A stretch of DNA of 64,000 nucleotides, taken from positions 374,501 to 438,500 of the forward strand of contig NZ_AP026708.1 in the NCBI RefSeq assembly GCF_026000375.1. The letters run 5' to 3'. The notes beneath the pieces were generated by a model. It saw only the letters and a list, made by a program, of their open reading frames with translations. It did no database searches and had not been told where the DNA came from. Source of the DNA: Pseudodesulfovibrio portus (GTDB lineage: Bacteria > Desulfobacterota > Desulfovibrionia > Desulfovibrionales > Desulfovibrionaceae). Of this stretch, positions 55,758 through 63,708 are shown piece after piece (positions within the stretch are counted from its first letter, which is position 1; each line of letters starts with the position of its first letter). A program made the translations under genes and the position numbers.

Positions 55758-57485
55758 CTAGGATTCCATAAGTTCGTCATAATGGCTCCGGGCGTATTCC
55801 AGGCTGGGGTCCATATCCAGGGCCGCCTTGAGGTAGTCGAGCGCCTCCTGGCGGTTGCCCATGAATTTATGGCACAGGCCTAGATTGGCGAGGTCGTGGG
55901 GGGAGCCGCTGTCGATGTCGAGGGAGGCCTGGAAATCCTCTGCGGCCTGCTGATAACGCTTGCCCTTGAAGTGTGCCACGCCGCGCAGGTTGAAGAATTC
56001 CTTGCACTCCCGATCCAGCTCGATGGCCCGGTCCAGATGCTCGATGGTATTCTCCCAATCCTCCACCTGGCTGAGGGCATAGGCCTGATAAAAGGCTGCC
56101 AGGGCGCGTTCCTCATCGGCGGGCTGGAGCGGCTCGGCCACCGCGAACATGTCTGCGGCAAACAACGGGTCGCCCATGCGCAGGGCCAACAGTCCGCGAA
56201 AGAACGGAATGAAGTACGCATCGGGATAAATGTCCTCGATCACGTCCAGCCCTTCGAGGGCCTCGTCGAACTCCACGTCCTCGGCCAGGATGCGGCCCAC
56301 GAACAGGCCGATGGACCGGTTCGGGGTGCGCTCGCGGAAATCGAAACCGGGCACGAAGTTGTAGTTGGCCGTGACCATCAGGTCAGGATGGCGGGTGTCC
56401 ACCGAGAACAGGGTGTTGCCGCCCGCCTCCAGCCCTTTGGCCAGGGATTGCAGTTCAGCGTATATGTCGCCGTCCTCGATCGTGGGCAGGGATTCAAGCG
56501 GAACCACCTCCCCTTCCAGCAGCCACTTCAATTGACCCAGATCAGTGAATTTGGGCAGGCCTGAGGCCTCGTACACCCGGCTGGTCTCGAAGTCTCCCGC
56601 CAGCTGCGCCACCTCGGTGACGGCCCGGATGGCCGCCTTGACGGGCGAAGCGGCAGTCCCGGCGGTAAATACGATCTCGCTGAGCGCCGGGAAGGTCTTC
56701 CTGTCCCAGGCCACGGCAGCCACGGTGGGCACGGGGTAGCCAAGGGAGAAGTCCTTGAGGACGAGGGTGATGCCGTTTTCCTCAAAGCAATTCACAAGCC
56801 GGGCCAACACCGGATCGCTCGTTGCGGAGACATCGATGGTCGGCGTTACCTGCCGGGAGCGGTCGATGACCGCGCAGACATGCCGCTCCACCAGCTCGCA
56901 GGCACCCTGGGAAATGGATTCCTCGAAGGTATTGCCTGCGGAAGATCCGTTGAATTCATTGAGCTTCTTGAACCAGTCAAGAGGGACGTACTCTTCCTTT
57001 TCCGCACAGACGTTCAGGGCGGGATGGAACTTCCAGCGGTGGAGATCCATGAGCCTCACCGCCTTGTCCTCGTCCAGATCCTCGCCGACGGAGTGGGTGA
57101 TCCGGTCGATGGACATGGTCTGTCCGGGCCATCTGGCCTGGGCCTCGGACCAGGTCAGTTCCTCGAAATTGGAGTCGTCGGCCCAGAAGCTGAAATAGGA
57201 AAAACGCTCCACCAGCTCCATGAGGGCCGAGGCCTCGGCCTGCTCGGGGGACGCGCCCTTGCCCATCTGCTTTCGGGTGGGCATGACTTCCCGGGCCTCG
57301 GGACCGCACTGGCTGACGAAGACCGGTATGCCGAGCCGACCCGTGTCGACCCTGTCGGTCTGGGCCAGAACGCCCCGGCACGTCTCCTCGAGGCGGGCCT
57401 TGACCCGCTGCACGGTCTCCTCCGGGGTGCACGCCTTGTCCTGGTCCGTGGTGAACGTCTTCACGCATGGCTTGAGCTCGATCAC
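55758..57485 (-). CDS. YcaO-domain protein with C-terminal TPR repeats
   Basis: YcaO enzymes use ATP to activate peptide amide bonds for cyclisation or thioamide formation. The N-terminal ~400 residues show YcaO ATP-site motifs (MGKGASPEQAEASALMELVERFSYF, GNTFEESISQGACELVERH, AIRAVTEVAQLAGDFE). Residues ~430-575 are TPR repeats (LDRAIELDRECKEFFNLRGVAHFKGKRYQQAAEDF). E. coli YcaO, which assists RimO-dependent methylthiolation of ribosomal protein S12, also has a TPR tail, so this may be its counterpart. No precursor peptide gene is visible. It overlaps the upstream methyltransferase gene by four bases. Confidence 0.85.
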   Translation of the reverse strand: MIELKPCVKTFTTDQDKACTPEETVQRVKARLEETCRGVLAQTDRVDTGRLGIPVFVSQCGPEAREVMPTRKQMGKGASPEQAEASALMELVERFSYFSFWADDSNFEELTWSEAQARWPGQTMSIDRITHSVGEDLDEDKAVRLMDLHRWKFHPALNVCAEKEEYVPLDWFKKLNEFNGSSAGNTFEESISQGACELVERHVCAVIDRSRQVTPTIDVSATSDPVLARLVNCFEENGITLVLKDFSLGYPVPTVAAVAWDRKTFPALSEIVFTAGTAASPVKAAIRAVTEVAQLAGDFETSRVYEASGLPKFTDLGQLKWLLEGEVVPLESLPTIEDGDIYAELQSLAKGLEAGGNTLFSVDTRHPDLMVTANYNFVPGFDFRERTPNRSIGLFVGRILAEDVEFDEALEGLDVIEDIYPDAYFIPFFRGLLALRMGDPLFAADMFAVAEPLQPADEERALAAFYQAYALSQVEDWENTIEHLDRAIELDRECKEFFNLRGVAHFKGKRYQQAAEDFQASLDIDSGSPHDLANLGLCHKFMGNRQEALDYLKAALDMDPSLEYARSHYDELMES

Positions 57486-58207
57486 AACGCCTTCCTCTTC
57501 ATGCGGTACATGTTGATGACGTTCTCCTCGCCTGTCTCCTTGTCCCTGTAGTTGGCATCGGATTTCATCATGGCGAACGTTTCAGCCGCCTTGTCGAAGA
57601 ACTTCCTGCCCTGCCGCTTGCGGTCCAGGGCCAGCAGGACCTCGGCATGGGGAGCGTCCGACAGGTGGCTGTCGATGAAGTCGGCCAGGGGCTCATAGGA
57701 ATCCTCGCTGTACAGCACCTCGCAGCCGATGATGTAATCGAACCGCTGCCCCATGTCGTCGGTGGTGAAGTCCGCACGCCGCAGGTCGACCCGATCGTCC
57801 AGGCCGTTTTTCAAGGCGTTGATCTTGCTGAACAACAAAGCGAAAGGCTCGATGTCGGTAATGACGACCTCGTGACCGAGGCTGGCCAGCAGCAACCCGT
57901 TGACCGCGCAGCCCGCCCCGACCTCCAGGAAAGTGCCTCCCTCGGCAAAGGGGAACCTGGTCAGGGTGTAGCCGAGCACCAGACAGGACGGCCAGACCTT
58001 GGCCCACAGGGGCAACGTGATCGTCTTCCCGTTCCTGTTCTTGTCGATGAGCTTGTCCAGGTACTTGGGCATGTTTTTGATTTGCAATATTTCCAGCGAC
58101 CGTTCGCCCATGGAAACGGTCTCGAACTCGACCTCGCCGAACTCGCGAACAGCCAGGTCGATGAGCGCACCAATAGGCTGGTCCAGGTTATGAACTGTAT
58201 CCGCCAC
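57482..58207 (-). CDS. Class I SAM-dependent methyltransferase (lysine-methyltransferase-like)
   Basis: This 241-residue protein matches the methyltransferase 16/nicotinamide-N-methylase-like group (COG3897 type) that includes protein lysine methyltransferases. The SAM site reads FLEVGAGCAVNGLLLASLG, followed by VVITDIEPFA and YIIGCEVLYSEDSYEPL. The target is unknown. The start is ATG at 58207 and the stop overlaps the YcaO start (ATGA), so the two proteins are made together and may modify the same target. Confidence 0.82.
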   Translation of the reverse strand: MADTVHNLDQPIGALIDLAVREFGEVEFETVSMGERSLEILQIKNMPKYLDKLIDKNRNGKTITLPLWAKVWPSCLVLGYTLTRFPFAEGGTFLEVGAGCAVNGLLLASLGHEVVITDIEPFALLFSKINALKNGLDDRVDLRRADFTTDDMGQRFDYIIGCEVLYSEDSYEPLADFIDSHLSDAPHAEVLLALDRKRQGRKFFDKAAETFAMMKSDANYRDKETGEENVINMYRMKRKAL

Positions 58208-58245
58208 GTATCCCTCCGAAAATATGAATCGCCCCGGAAACAGGG

Positions 58246-59007
58246 CTACTGATTAACTCTGTCGATCTTTTCCAGAACCCACAGGGCTCCGGCCTTGCCG
58301 TCGTCCCTGGAAAACTCCCACACCTGGCGGGAGTGGGCGGTCCGCTCACCCTGCTCGCCGGTCCTGAGTTGCGCATCGTAAAAAACGGTCGCCAAAGTCC
58401 GTCCGCCCTGGGACTTCAGTTCCATGAGCCGGGCGTTGAGGAGCATGACCTCGGTCCTGTCCCCGCCGCCTGCCGCCATGGCCTCGTTGAAGACCTCGTC
58501 CGAAATGAAATCGCGGATGCCCGTGAAATCCCCCTCGTCGCCGGCCTGCAGGAAGCGGGCGAAGAAGAGCTTGGCCCCCTCCAGGAACTCGACCTCGTCG
58601 AAGTCCTTTCCGGACACGTCGGGCGACACCCCCGTGGGCGTCGTCGGTTCGGGCCGCTCCTCGGTGTCGGACCTGAGTATATCCCAGGTACGGCGAGCGG
58701 CTTCATGCCGGTCCATGGAAACCGGTTCGGACGGCTCGTCACCGGATGCGTCGTCCGCATCCGTGGGAGTCCAGCGTCCCGGCCTGGTATCGTCTTTTCT
58801 CCCGCGCCGCCTGAAGGAGCGGACAAGAAAAAAGGCGATGCCTGCCAACAGCAAAACATTGAGCAGACCGCCGGAACGGCCGCCGGACGGCATTTCCTGG
58901 GCCATCGCGGGCGATGCCACAGCCATGACCAGGAACAACATCCCGGAAAGACGGGCTGCGAAGCGTCCCGGCCGACCGACGGTTAAAACGGAAATCAGTG
59001 CGTGCAT
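58246..59007 (-). CDS. Tim44-like domain protein, membrane-anchored
   Basis: This 253-residue protein has a signal peptide (to about residue 36, PAMAQ), a further membrane helix (~50-65), a charged linker and a C-terminal Tim44-like domain (~115-250; FLEGAKLFFARFLQAGDEGDFTGIRDFISDEVFNEAM...WEFSRDDGKAGALWVLEKI). Bacterial Tim44-like proteins (TimA type) are membrane-associated with poorly known roles. The start is uncertain: ATG 59007 lacks a ribosome binding site, and a TTG further upstream is possible. It follows the response regulator gene by 36 bases. Confidence 0.75.
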   Translation of the reverse strand: MHALISVLTVGRPGRFAARLSGMLFLVMAVASPAMAQEMPSGGRSGGLLNVLLLAGIAFFLVRSFRRRGRKDDTRPGRWTPTDADDASGDEPSEPVSMDRHEAARRTWDILRSDTEERPEPTTPTGVSPDVSGKDFDEVEFLEGAKLFFARFLQAGDEGDFTGIRDFISDEVFNEAMAAGGGDRTEVMLLNARLMELKSQGGRTLATVFYDAQLRTGEQGERTAHSRQVWEFSRDDGKAGALWVLEKIDRVNQ

Positions 59008-59043
59008 GAATGGTATGGTAAGGTGCAATCGCCTTCCTGGCAA

Positions 59044-59442
59044 TCATTCAATGAGGGCCAGGTCGCGGAGGATGGCATAAAGGCTGTCGATTTCGATGGG
59101 TTTGGGCAGATAGGCGGCGGCCCCGCCCTTGTAGTAGGCCTTGACCACGGTCTTGGGATCGTTCAACGCGGTGATCATGATGACCTTGGCCTCATCGGCG
59201 GAATTCACGCCCGCATTCATTTCAACGGTGCGGATTTCCTTGAGCGCCTGATGCCCGTCCTTGTTGGGCATCATGATGTCCATGCAAACCAGATCGTAGG
59301 GCTGGTCTTCCTCAAGAGCCTTCTTGAAGGCCTCGACGCATTCCACCCCGTCCGAAGCCGTATCACAGGTCCCGAGATCGGACAGCAATGCCGTCAGCAA
59401 CTTCCGGCTGGTGAATTCATCTTCAACTATGAGTATGCGCAT
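59044..59442 (-). CDS. Stand-alone response regulator receiver
   Basis: This 132-residue CheY-like protein has the acidic cluster VEDE at residues ~5-8, the phospho-acceptor Asp in VCMDIMMPNKDG, the Thr of ITALND and the Lys of YLPKPIE. It has no output domain. ATG 59442 with GGAAGC upstream starts the receiver; the open frame extends further but lacks similarity. It may act on its neighbours or on a separate kinase pathway. Confidence 0.88.
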   Translation of the reverse strand: MRILIVEDEFTSRKLLTALLSDLGTCDTASDGVECVEAFKKALEEDQPYDLVCMDIMMPNKDGHQALKEIRTVEMNAGVNSADEAKVIMITALNDPKTVVKAYYKGGAAAYLPKPIEIDSLYAILRDLALIE

Positions 59443-59499
59443 GATGCTTCCGGATTCCCCCCGTACTCGTTTATCCCATCCGGGTAAAAAATTCAACGC

Positions 59500-59528
59500 A
59501 CCATAAACAGGGTTTTGAACAAACACAA
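59500..59528 (-). promoter_or_regulatory. Candidate promoter of the response regulator gene
   Basis: TTGTGT (59528-59523) and TATGGT (59505-59500) are spaced by 17 bases on the minus strand. A 12-bp palindrome CAACATATGTTG (59526-59537) overlaps the -35 box and could be an operator. Confidence 0.45.
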
Positions 59529-59646
59529 CATATGTTGACAAAATATCACTCCCTCGGAAAAGGCCGGGGCAAAGACTTGCCTCAAAGCCCGATGGCACGT
59601 AGGAAAGCTCCACCGGCATTACGTGCCTACCCGGAGGACACTATTC

Positions 59647-59976
59647 ATGAGTTTATTTGATATCCCTTTGTATCTCAACGGCTTCTTCGACTTCCTGGAT
59701 TCCCCGCAATGGAAGGCCTGGCCGTTCAACTCGGGGTATGGGGAACACCTTTTCCCAGCCGTGGCCCGATTACTCTTCGTTTCCCTGATCATCGGGGCCA
59801 TCCTGCTCTTTCTGCGGCTCCTGTTCGGCCCCGGCGGCCCCCTGCGCGACAAGGAACTCGAGGAGGAGGCGCGCCTGGAAACCGAGCAGGAACGCGCGGA
59901 AGTGGACGAGCTTTTCGCCAAGGGCGAAATCTCGGAGATGGAATACAAGATCAAGATGAAAGCGCTTGAGGACTGA
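59647..59976 (+). CDS. Small membrane protein with SHOCT-like tail
   Basis: This 109-residue protein has one membrane helix (~45-65, FVSLIIGAILLFLRLLF) followed by an acidic helical tail. The end (VDELFAKGEISEMEYKIKMKALED) matches the short C-terminal SHOCT oligomerisation motif. CCCGGAGGAC stands before the ATG at 59647. It starts the operon that continues with the HD protein one base later. The function is unknown. Confidence 0.75.
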   Translation: MSLFDIPLYLNGFFDFLDSPQWKAWPFNSGYGEHLFPAVARLLFVSLIIGAILLFLRLLFGPGGPLRDKELEEEARLETEQERAEVDELFAKGEISEMEYKIKMKALED

Positions 59977-59977
59977 C

Positions 59978-60781
59978 ATGGACCTCGACCGACACGTTGC
60001 GGGATTCAGGGCCTTCGCCGACACCCACTTGAACGGCGAGGAGACCAATGACTACAACATCCGGCTCAAACGGGAACACTCCCTGAATGTCCTCGCCAAC
60101 AGCCGCGCCATCGTCCAGAGCGAAGACATCGCCGGACGGACGGGAGAGTTGGCCGTCCTGGCCTCGCTCTACCACGACATCGGCAGGTTCCCGCAGTTCG
60201 CCCGCTTCGGCACCTACAAGGACGCCGACTCCATGCACCACGGACGCCTGGGCGTCCTCACCCTGCGCAAACTATCCCTGCCCGACGACGTCAGCGCCAC
60301 GGAATGGCGCCTCATCCGGGCCGCCGTGGGGCTGCACAACGCCAAGACGGTCAACCCGTCGATCAACGGTGCCCTGCGCACCCTGGTGGACGTTGTCCGG
60401 GACGCGGACAAAGTCGATATCTTCGCCGTCATACTGGACCACCTGAGCGTGCGGGACAACTCGCAGGGCGTGGTCATCCACAGCCTTGAGGAACACCCCA
60501 CCCGCTATACGGTCCCGGTGTACGAGACGATCGTCTCCGGCACCCCCTGCGATTACGGCAGCCTGCGCTACAGCAACGACTTCATCCTGTTGCTCCTGGG
60601 CTGGCTGTTCTCGCTGTCCTTCCTCTCCTCCCTGGACATGCTCTCCCGGCGCGGACTGGTGGACAAGGCGTTTTCCCTGCTTCCCGATGACGCCCGAATA
60701 AAGGCCCTTGAACAAAAAGTACATGCCTTGATACATTATAAAAACCAGTCGCCTCTTGCTCGGACCGACTTGAAGCCGTAG
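59978..60781 (+). CDS. HD-domain metal-dependent phosphohydrolase
   Basis: This 267-residue protein has an HD fold: His in KREHSLNVLANSRAI, the HD pair in LASLYHDIGRFPQFARFG, and later His in MHHGRLG and an Asp in VRDADKVDIFAVILD. The substrate cannot be named; related proteins hydrolyse nucleotides or phosphate monoesters. The ATG at 59978 follows the stop of the SHOCT gene by one base. The receiver-TPR gene follows after 29 bases. Confidence 0.85.
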   Translation: MDLDRHVAGFRAFADTHLNGEETNDYNIRLKREHSLNVLANSRAIVQSEDIAGRTGELAVLASLYHDIGRFPQFARFGTYKDADSMHHGRLGVLTLRKLSLPDDVSATEWRLIRAAVGLHNAKTVNPSINGALRTLVDVVRDADKVDIFAVILDHLSVRDNSQGVVIHSLEEHPTRYTVPVYETIVSGTPCDYGSLRYSNDFILLLLGWLFSLSFLSSLDMLSRRGLVDKAFSLLPDDARIKALEQKVHALIHYKNQSPLARTDLKP

Positions 60782-60810
60782 ATTGGAAAGGAAAGGAGAC
60801 GGGCCCGCCC

Positions 60811-61926
60811 ATGCCAGAAAGAAGAAAGGACAGCAGAGCTTACGGGATTTACGACAACATCCTCGTCCTGACCGACATCGAGGTCCACGCCAAACGGGAC
60901 CAGGCCACACTCATGACCTTCGGGCCCAAGAAGGTGCAGGTTTTCACCAGCGGAGCGGCCGCCATCGACTACCTCTCCGACCATGAGGTGGACCTGATAT
61001 TCTGCGACTCCTCCCTCTCGGACATGACCGGCGTCAAGTTCGTCCAGACCATCAACAACAACATGTCCGGCAGGCCGCTGCCCATCATCATGGTCACCCT
61101 TGAAAACAAGAAGAACCACGTTCTCGATTCCATCGCCGCCGGGTGCATCGGCTACATCCTGCGCCCCTATTCGCTGGACACCTTCGAAAAGTATCTCATC
61201 CTGGCCCGCCAGCTCCGCAACTACTCCGAAATCGAGGAGATGGAACTGCAGGAGGCCAAGGACATGGTCAAGCGCGGGGATTTCGACGAGGCCATCGAAT
61301 CCTTCGAGGAACTCATCTCCTCCCAGGACGAGGCCCAGAAGTACTACGACCTGGGCTGCCAGTTCCTGGCCCAGACCAAATACGGCAAGGCCATCGTCTC
61401 CTTCAAGAAGGCGGTCAAGATCAACGATCTGTTCGCCGAGGCCTATCTCGGGCTTGCCGAGGCCTACAAGGGCAAGGGCAACGTGGAATCCTTCAAGACG
61501 TACCTCAAGAAGGCCGCCGAGGTACACGCCCAGTTCGACCGCCTTGAGGAGACCAGGGCGCTTTTCATCGAAATCCTCAAGTACGAATCCGAAACCCCCA
61601 ACCCGTTCAACACCCTTGGCGTCAACCTGCGCAAACAGGGCGACTACCCCGGCGCCATCCACGCCTACCGCCAGGCCCTGCATCTGACGCCCGACGACGA
61701 AAACATCCACTTCAACATGGCCAAGGCGCTTTACTACATGAACAAGCTTGAAGAGGCCGCAAAGGAAGTGATCGCCGCCCTGACAAGGAACCCCAAGTTC
61801 TCGGAAGCGGGCAGGCTCTACCAACGCATACACGGCAAGCCATGGATGCCGCCTGCGGGTGAAATAGCCAAGCCGCGCACCGTCCCCGAAGGGACCAAGG
61901 AATCCGCCAAGGACCTCGATCCCTGA
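60811..61926 (+). CDS. Receiver domain fused to TPR repeats
   Basis: This 371-residue protein has an N-terminal receiver-type domain (residues ~15-135) and at least five TPR repeats (~145-350; e.g. GDFDEAIESFEELIS, GKAIVSFKKAVKINDLFAEAYLGLAEAYKGKGN, PGAIHAYRQALHLTPDDENIHFN). The phospho-acceptor Asp is present (LIFCDSSLSDMTG), but the usual conserved Lys is Arg (YILRPYS), so phosphorylation may work differently or not at all. It is probably a protein-interaction output. AAAGGAGAC precedes the ATG by 11 bases. Confidence 0.85.
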   Translation: MPERRKDSRAYGIYDNILVLTDIEVHAKRDQATLMTFGPKKVQVFTSGAAAIDYLSDHEVDLIFCDSSLSDMTGVKFVQTINNNMSGRPLPIIMVTLENKKNHVLDSIAAGCIGYILRPYSLDTFEKYLILARQLRNYSEIEEMELQEAKDMVKRGDFDEAIESFEELISSQDEAQKYYDLGCQFLAQTKYGKAIVSFKKAVKINDLFAEAYLGLAEAYKGKGNVESFKTYLKKAAEVHAQFDRLEETRALFIEILKYESETPNPFNTLGVNLRKQGDYPGAIHAYRQALHLTPDDENIHFNMAKALYYMNKLEEAAKEVIAALTRNPKFSEAGRLYQRIHGKPWMPPAGEIAKPRTVPEGTKESAKDLDP

Positions 61927-61945
61927 TCCGCGACACGGAGGTCAT

Positions 61946-62728
61946 GTGTCACCGGAAACCGCCATCCGCCTCGGTTCGTTCCTCGGCATGCTCATGATCA
62001 TGGGCATGGCCGAAACTGTCTGGCCCCGGCGTGCGCCGACCGCGCCCAAAGGGAAACGCTGGCTGTCCAACCTTTCGGTCCTGGCATTGTCCACCCTGCT
62101 CATCCGATTGCTGGTGCCCTTCATACCCACCGGCGTGGCCCTGTATGCCGCCGAAAACGGCATCGGCCTGCTCAACGCGGTAGCCCTGCCCCATTGGGCA
62201 GCCATCGTGATTTCCGTTCTGCTCCTCGACATGGTCATCTACTGGCAGCACGTCGCCTTCCACCGCATCCCCGTCCTGTGGCGCATCCACCGCATGCACC
62301 ATGCGGACACGGATATCGACGCCTCCACGGGCATCCGCTTCCATCCCATCGAGTTCATCCTGTCCATGGGGCTCAAGCTGTCGGTCATCCTGGTCCTCGG
62401 CCCGCCCGTGATCGGGGTCATCGCCTTCGAAGTGCTGCTCAACGGTTGCGCCGTATTCAACCACGCCAACGTCCGGTTGCCCATCACCCTGGACAAGTGG
62501 CTGCGGCTCATCGTCGTCACGCCGGACCAGCACCGCGTCCACCACTCCACCTCGCCGAAAGAATTCAACATGAACTACGGGTTCAACCTGCCGTGGTGGG
62601 ACCGGCTTTTTCACACCTACAAACCCCAGCCGGACCTGGGCCACCAGGGAATGAAAATCGGCCTGAACATCTTCCGCGACCCCGTTTTCCTGGGCCTGGG
62701 CCGGATGCTGACCATACCTTTCCGGTAA
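61946..62728 (+). CDS. Sterol desaturase/fatty acid hydroxylase superfamily protein
   Basis: This 260-residue membrane protein has the histidine boxes of the di-iron superfamily: HVAFH, HRMHH and HRVHH, with four or more membrane helices. Family members hydroxylate or desaturate lipids or cleave alkylglycerols using oxygen, so its role in an anaerobe is unclear. The start is GTG at 61946 (MSPETAIR), with ACGGAGG upstream. It follows the receiver-TPR gene by 19 bases and ends 76 bases before the flavoprotein gene. Confidence 0.87.
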   Translation: MSPETAIRLGSFLGMLMIMGMAETVWPRRAPTAPKGKRWLSNLSVLALSTLLIRLLVPFIPTGVALYAAENGIGLLNAVALPHWAAIVISVLLLDMVIYWQHVAFHRIPVLWRIHRMHHADTDIDASTGIRFHPIEFILSMGLKLSVILVLGPPVIGVIAFEVLLNGCAVFNHANVRLPITLDKWLRLIVVTPDQHRVHHSTSPKEFNMNYGFNLPWWDRLFHTYKPQPDLGHQGMKIGLNIFRDPVFLGLGRMLTIPFR

Positions 62729-62754
62729 ACACTCCCTTTACATACTTCCGAGAG

Positions 62755-62765
62755 TGGTTATCATT
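62755..62765 (+). promoter_or_regulatory. TGGTTATCATT motif upstream of the flavoprotein gene
   Basis: The 11 bases are identical to the core of the Fur-like box at 20671. The rest of the 15-bp site matches the Fur consensus poorly (9 of 14), so this may be a degenerate operator. Confidence 0.3.
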
Positions 62766-62804
62766 TAAACTTCGAACATCATTACCTGAACAACGGAGAG
62801 CCTC

Positions 62805-63707
62805 ATGTCAGGAATATACGACGTAGCCATTCTCGGTTCCGGCCCCGGCGGGCTCCAGGCCGCCATCCACTCGTCCCGCAAAAAGGCCCGCGTCCTCATG
62901 CTGGGCCGCATCGACAACTCCTCCCTGTATTGGGCGCACGTTGAAAACTACTGCTGCCAGGTGAAAATCTCCGGCGAGGAGGTCCTGCGCACGGGCCGCG
63001 AGCAGGCCGAAAACTTCGGCACCGAGTTCCGCGACGAGGACGTGCTGACCATCGAACCCGACGGCAGCCTTTTCTCCATCAAGCTGGAATCCGGCGACGT
63101 CGTCAAATCCAAGACCGTCATCCTGGCCACCGGGTCCAGCCGCAACAAGCTCAAGGTGCCGGGTGAAAAGGAACTGCTCGGCAAGGGCGTCAGCTACTGC
63201 GTGGACTGCGACGCGGGCTTCTACAGGGACGAAATCGTGGCCGTGGCCGGTTGCCGGAGCGCGGCGGCAGGCGGCGCGGTGGCCCTGACCAACTTTGCCT
63301 CCGAGGTGCACCTGTACTGCGAGGAACTGGACGTGGCCGAAGGGCTGCGCAAGCAGCTCATTGATACGGGCGTCCACGTCCACGAGGGCGTGAAGATCGA
63401 GGAGATCCTGGGCGAGACCGCAGTCACCGGCGTCAAGCTGGACGACGGTTCCACCATGGACGTCAGCGGAGTATTCATCGAACTTGGAGCCAAGGGGGTT
63501 CTGGAACTGACCGCCATGCTCGGCGTACAGCTCGACGAGAACATGAAATACATAGAGGCTGACAAGAAGCAGCGAACCAGCGTGCCCGGCGTCTACGCCG
63601 CAGGCGACATCTGCGGCCCGCCGCTGCAGATGGCCAAGGCCGTGGGCGAGGGATGCGTGGCCGGTATCGAAGCGGCCACCTACGCGAAAAAGATGGAAGT
63701 CGAATAG
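62805..63707 (+). CDS. Thioredoxin-reductase-like FAD/NAD(P)H flavoprotein
   Basis: This 300-residue protein has the FAD-binding ILGSGPGGLQAA near the N-terminus, the ATGSSRNKL motif, the redox-active C-x2-C in SYCVDCDAGFYRDE, an NAD(P)H-type loop and YAAGDICGPP near the C-terminus. The glycine motif before the pyridine nucleotide site is altered (VAVAGCRSAAAGGAVAL), so the nucleotide preference is uncertain. GGAGAG precedes the ATG. It could reduce a thioredoxin or a sulfur carrier. The termination hairpin lies inside the opposite-strand PilZ gene. Confidence 0.85.
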   Translation: MSGIYDVAILGSGPGGLQAAIHSSRKKARVLMLGRIDNSSLYWAHVENYCCQVKISGEEVLRTGREQAENFGTEFRDEDVLTIEPDGSLFSIKLESGDVVKSKTVILATGSSRNKLKVPGEKELLGKGVSYCVDCDAGFYRDEIVAVAGCRSAAAGGAVALTNFASEVHLYCEELDVAEGLRKQLIDTGVHVHEGVKIEEILGETAVTGVKLDDGSTMDVSGVFIELGAKGVLELTAMLGVQLDENMKYIEADKKQRTSVPGVYAAGDICGPPLQMAKAVGEGCVAGIEAATYAKKMEVE

Positions 63708-63708
63708 A

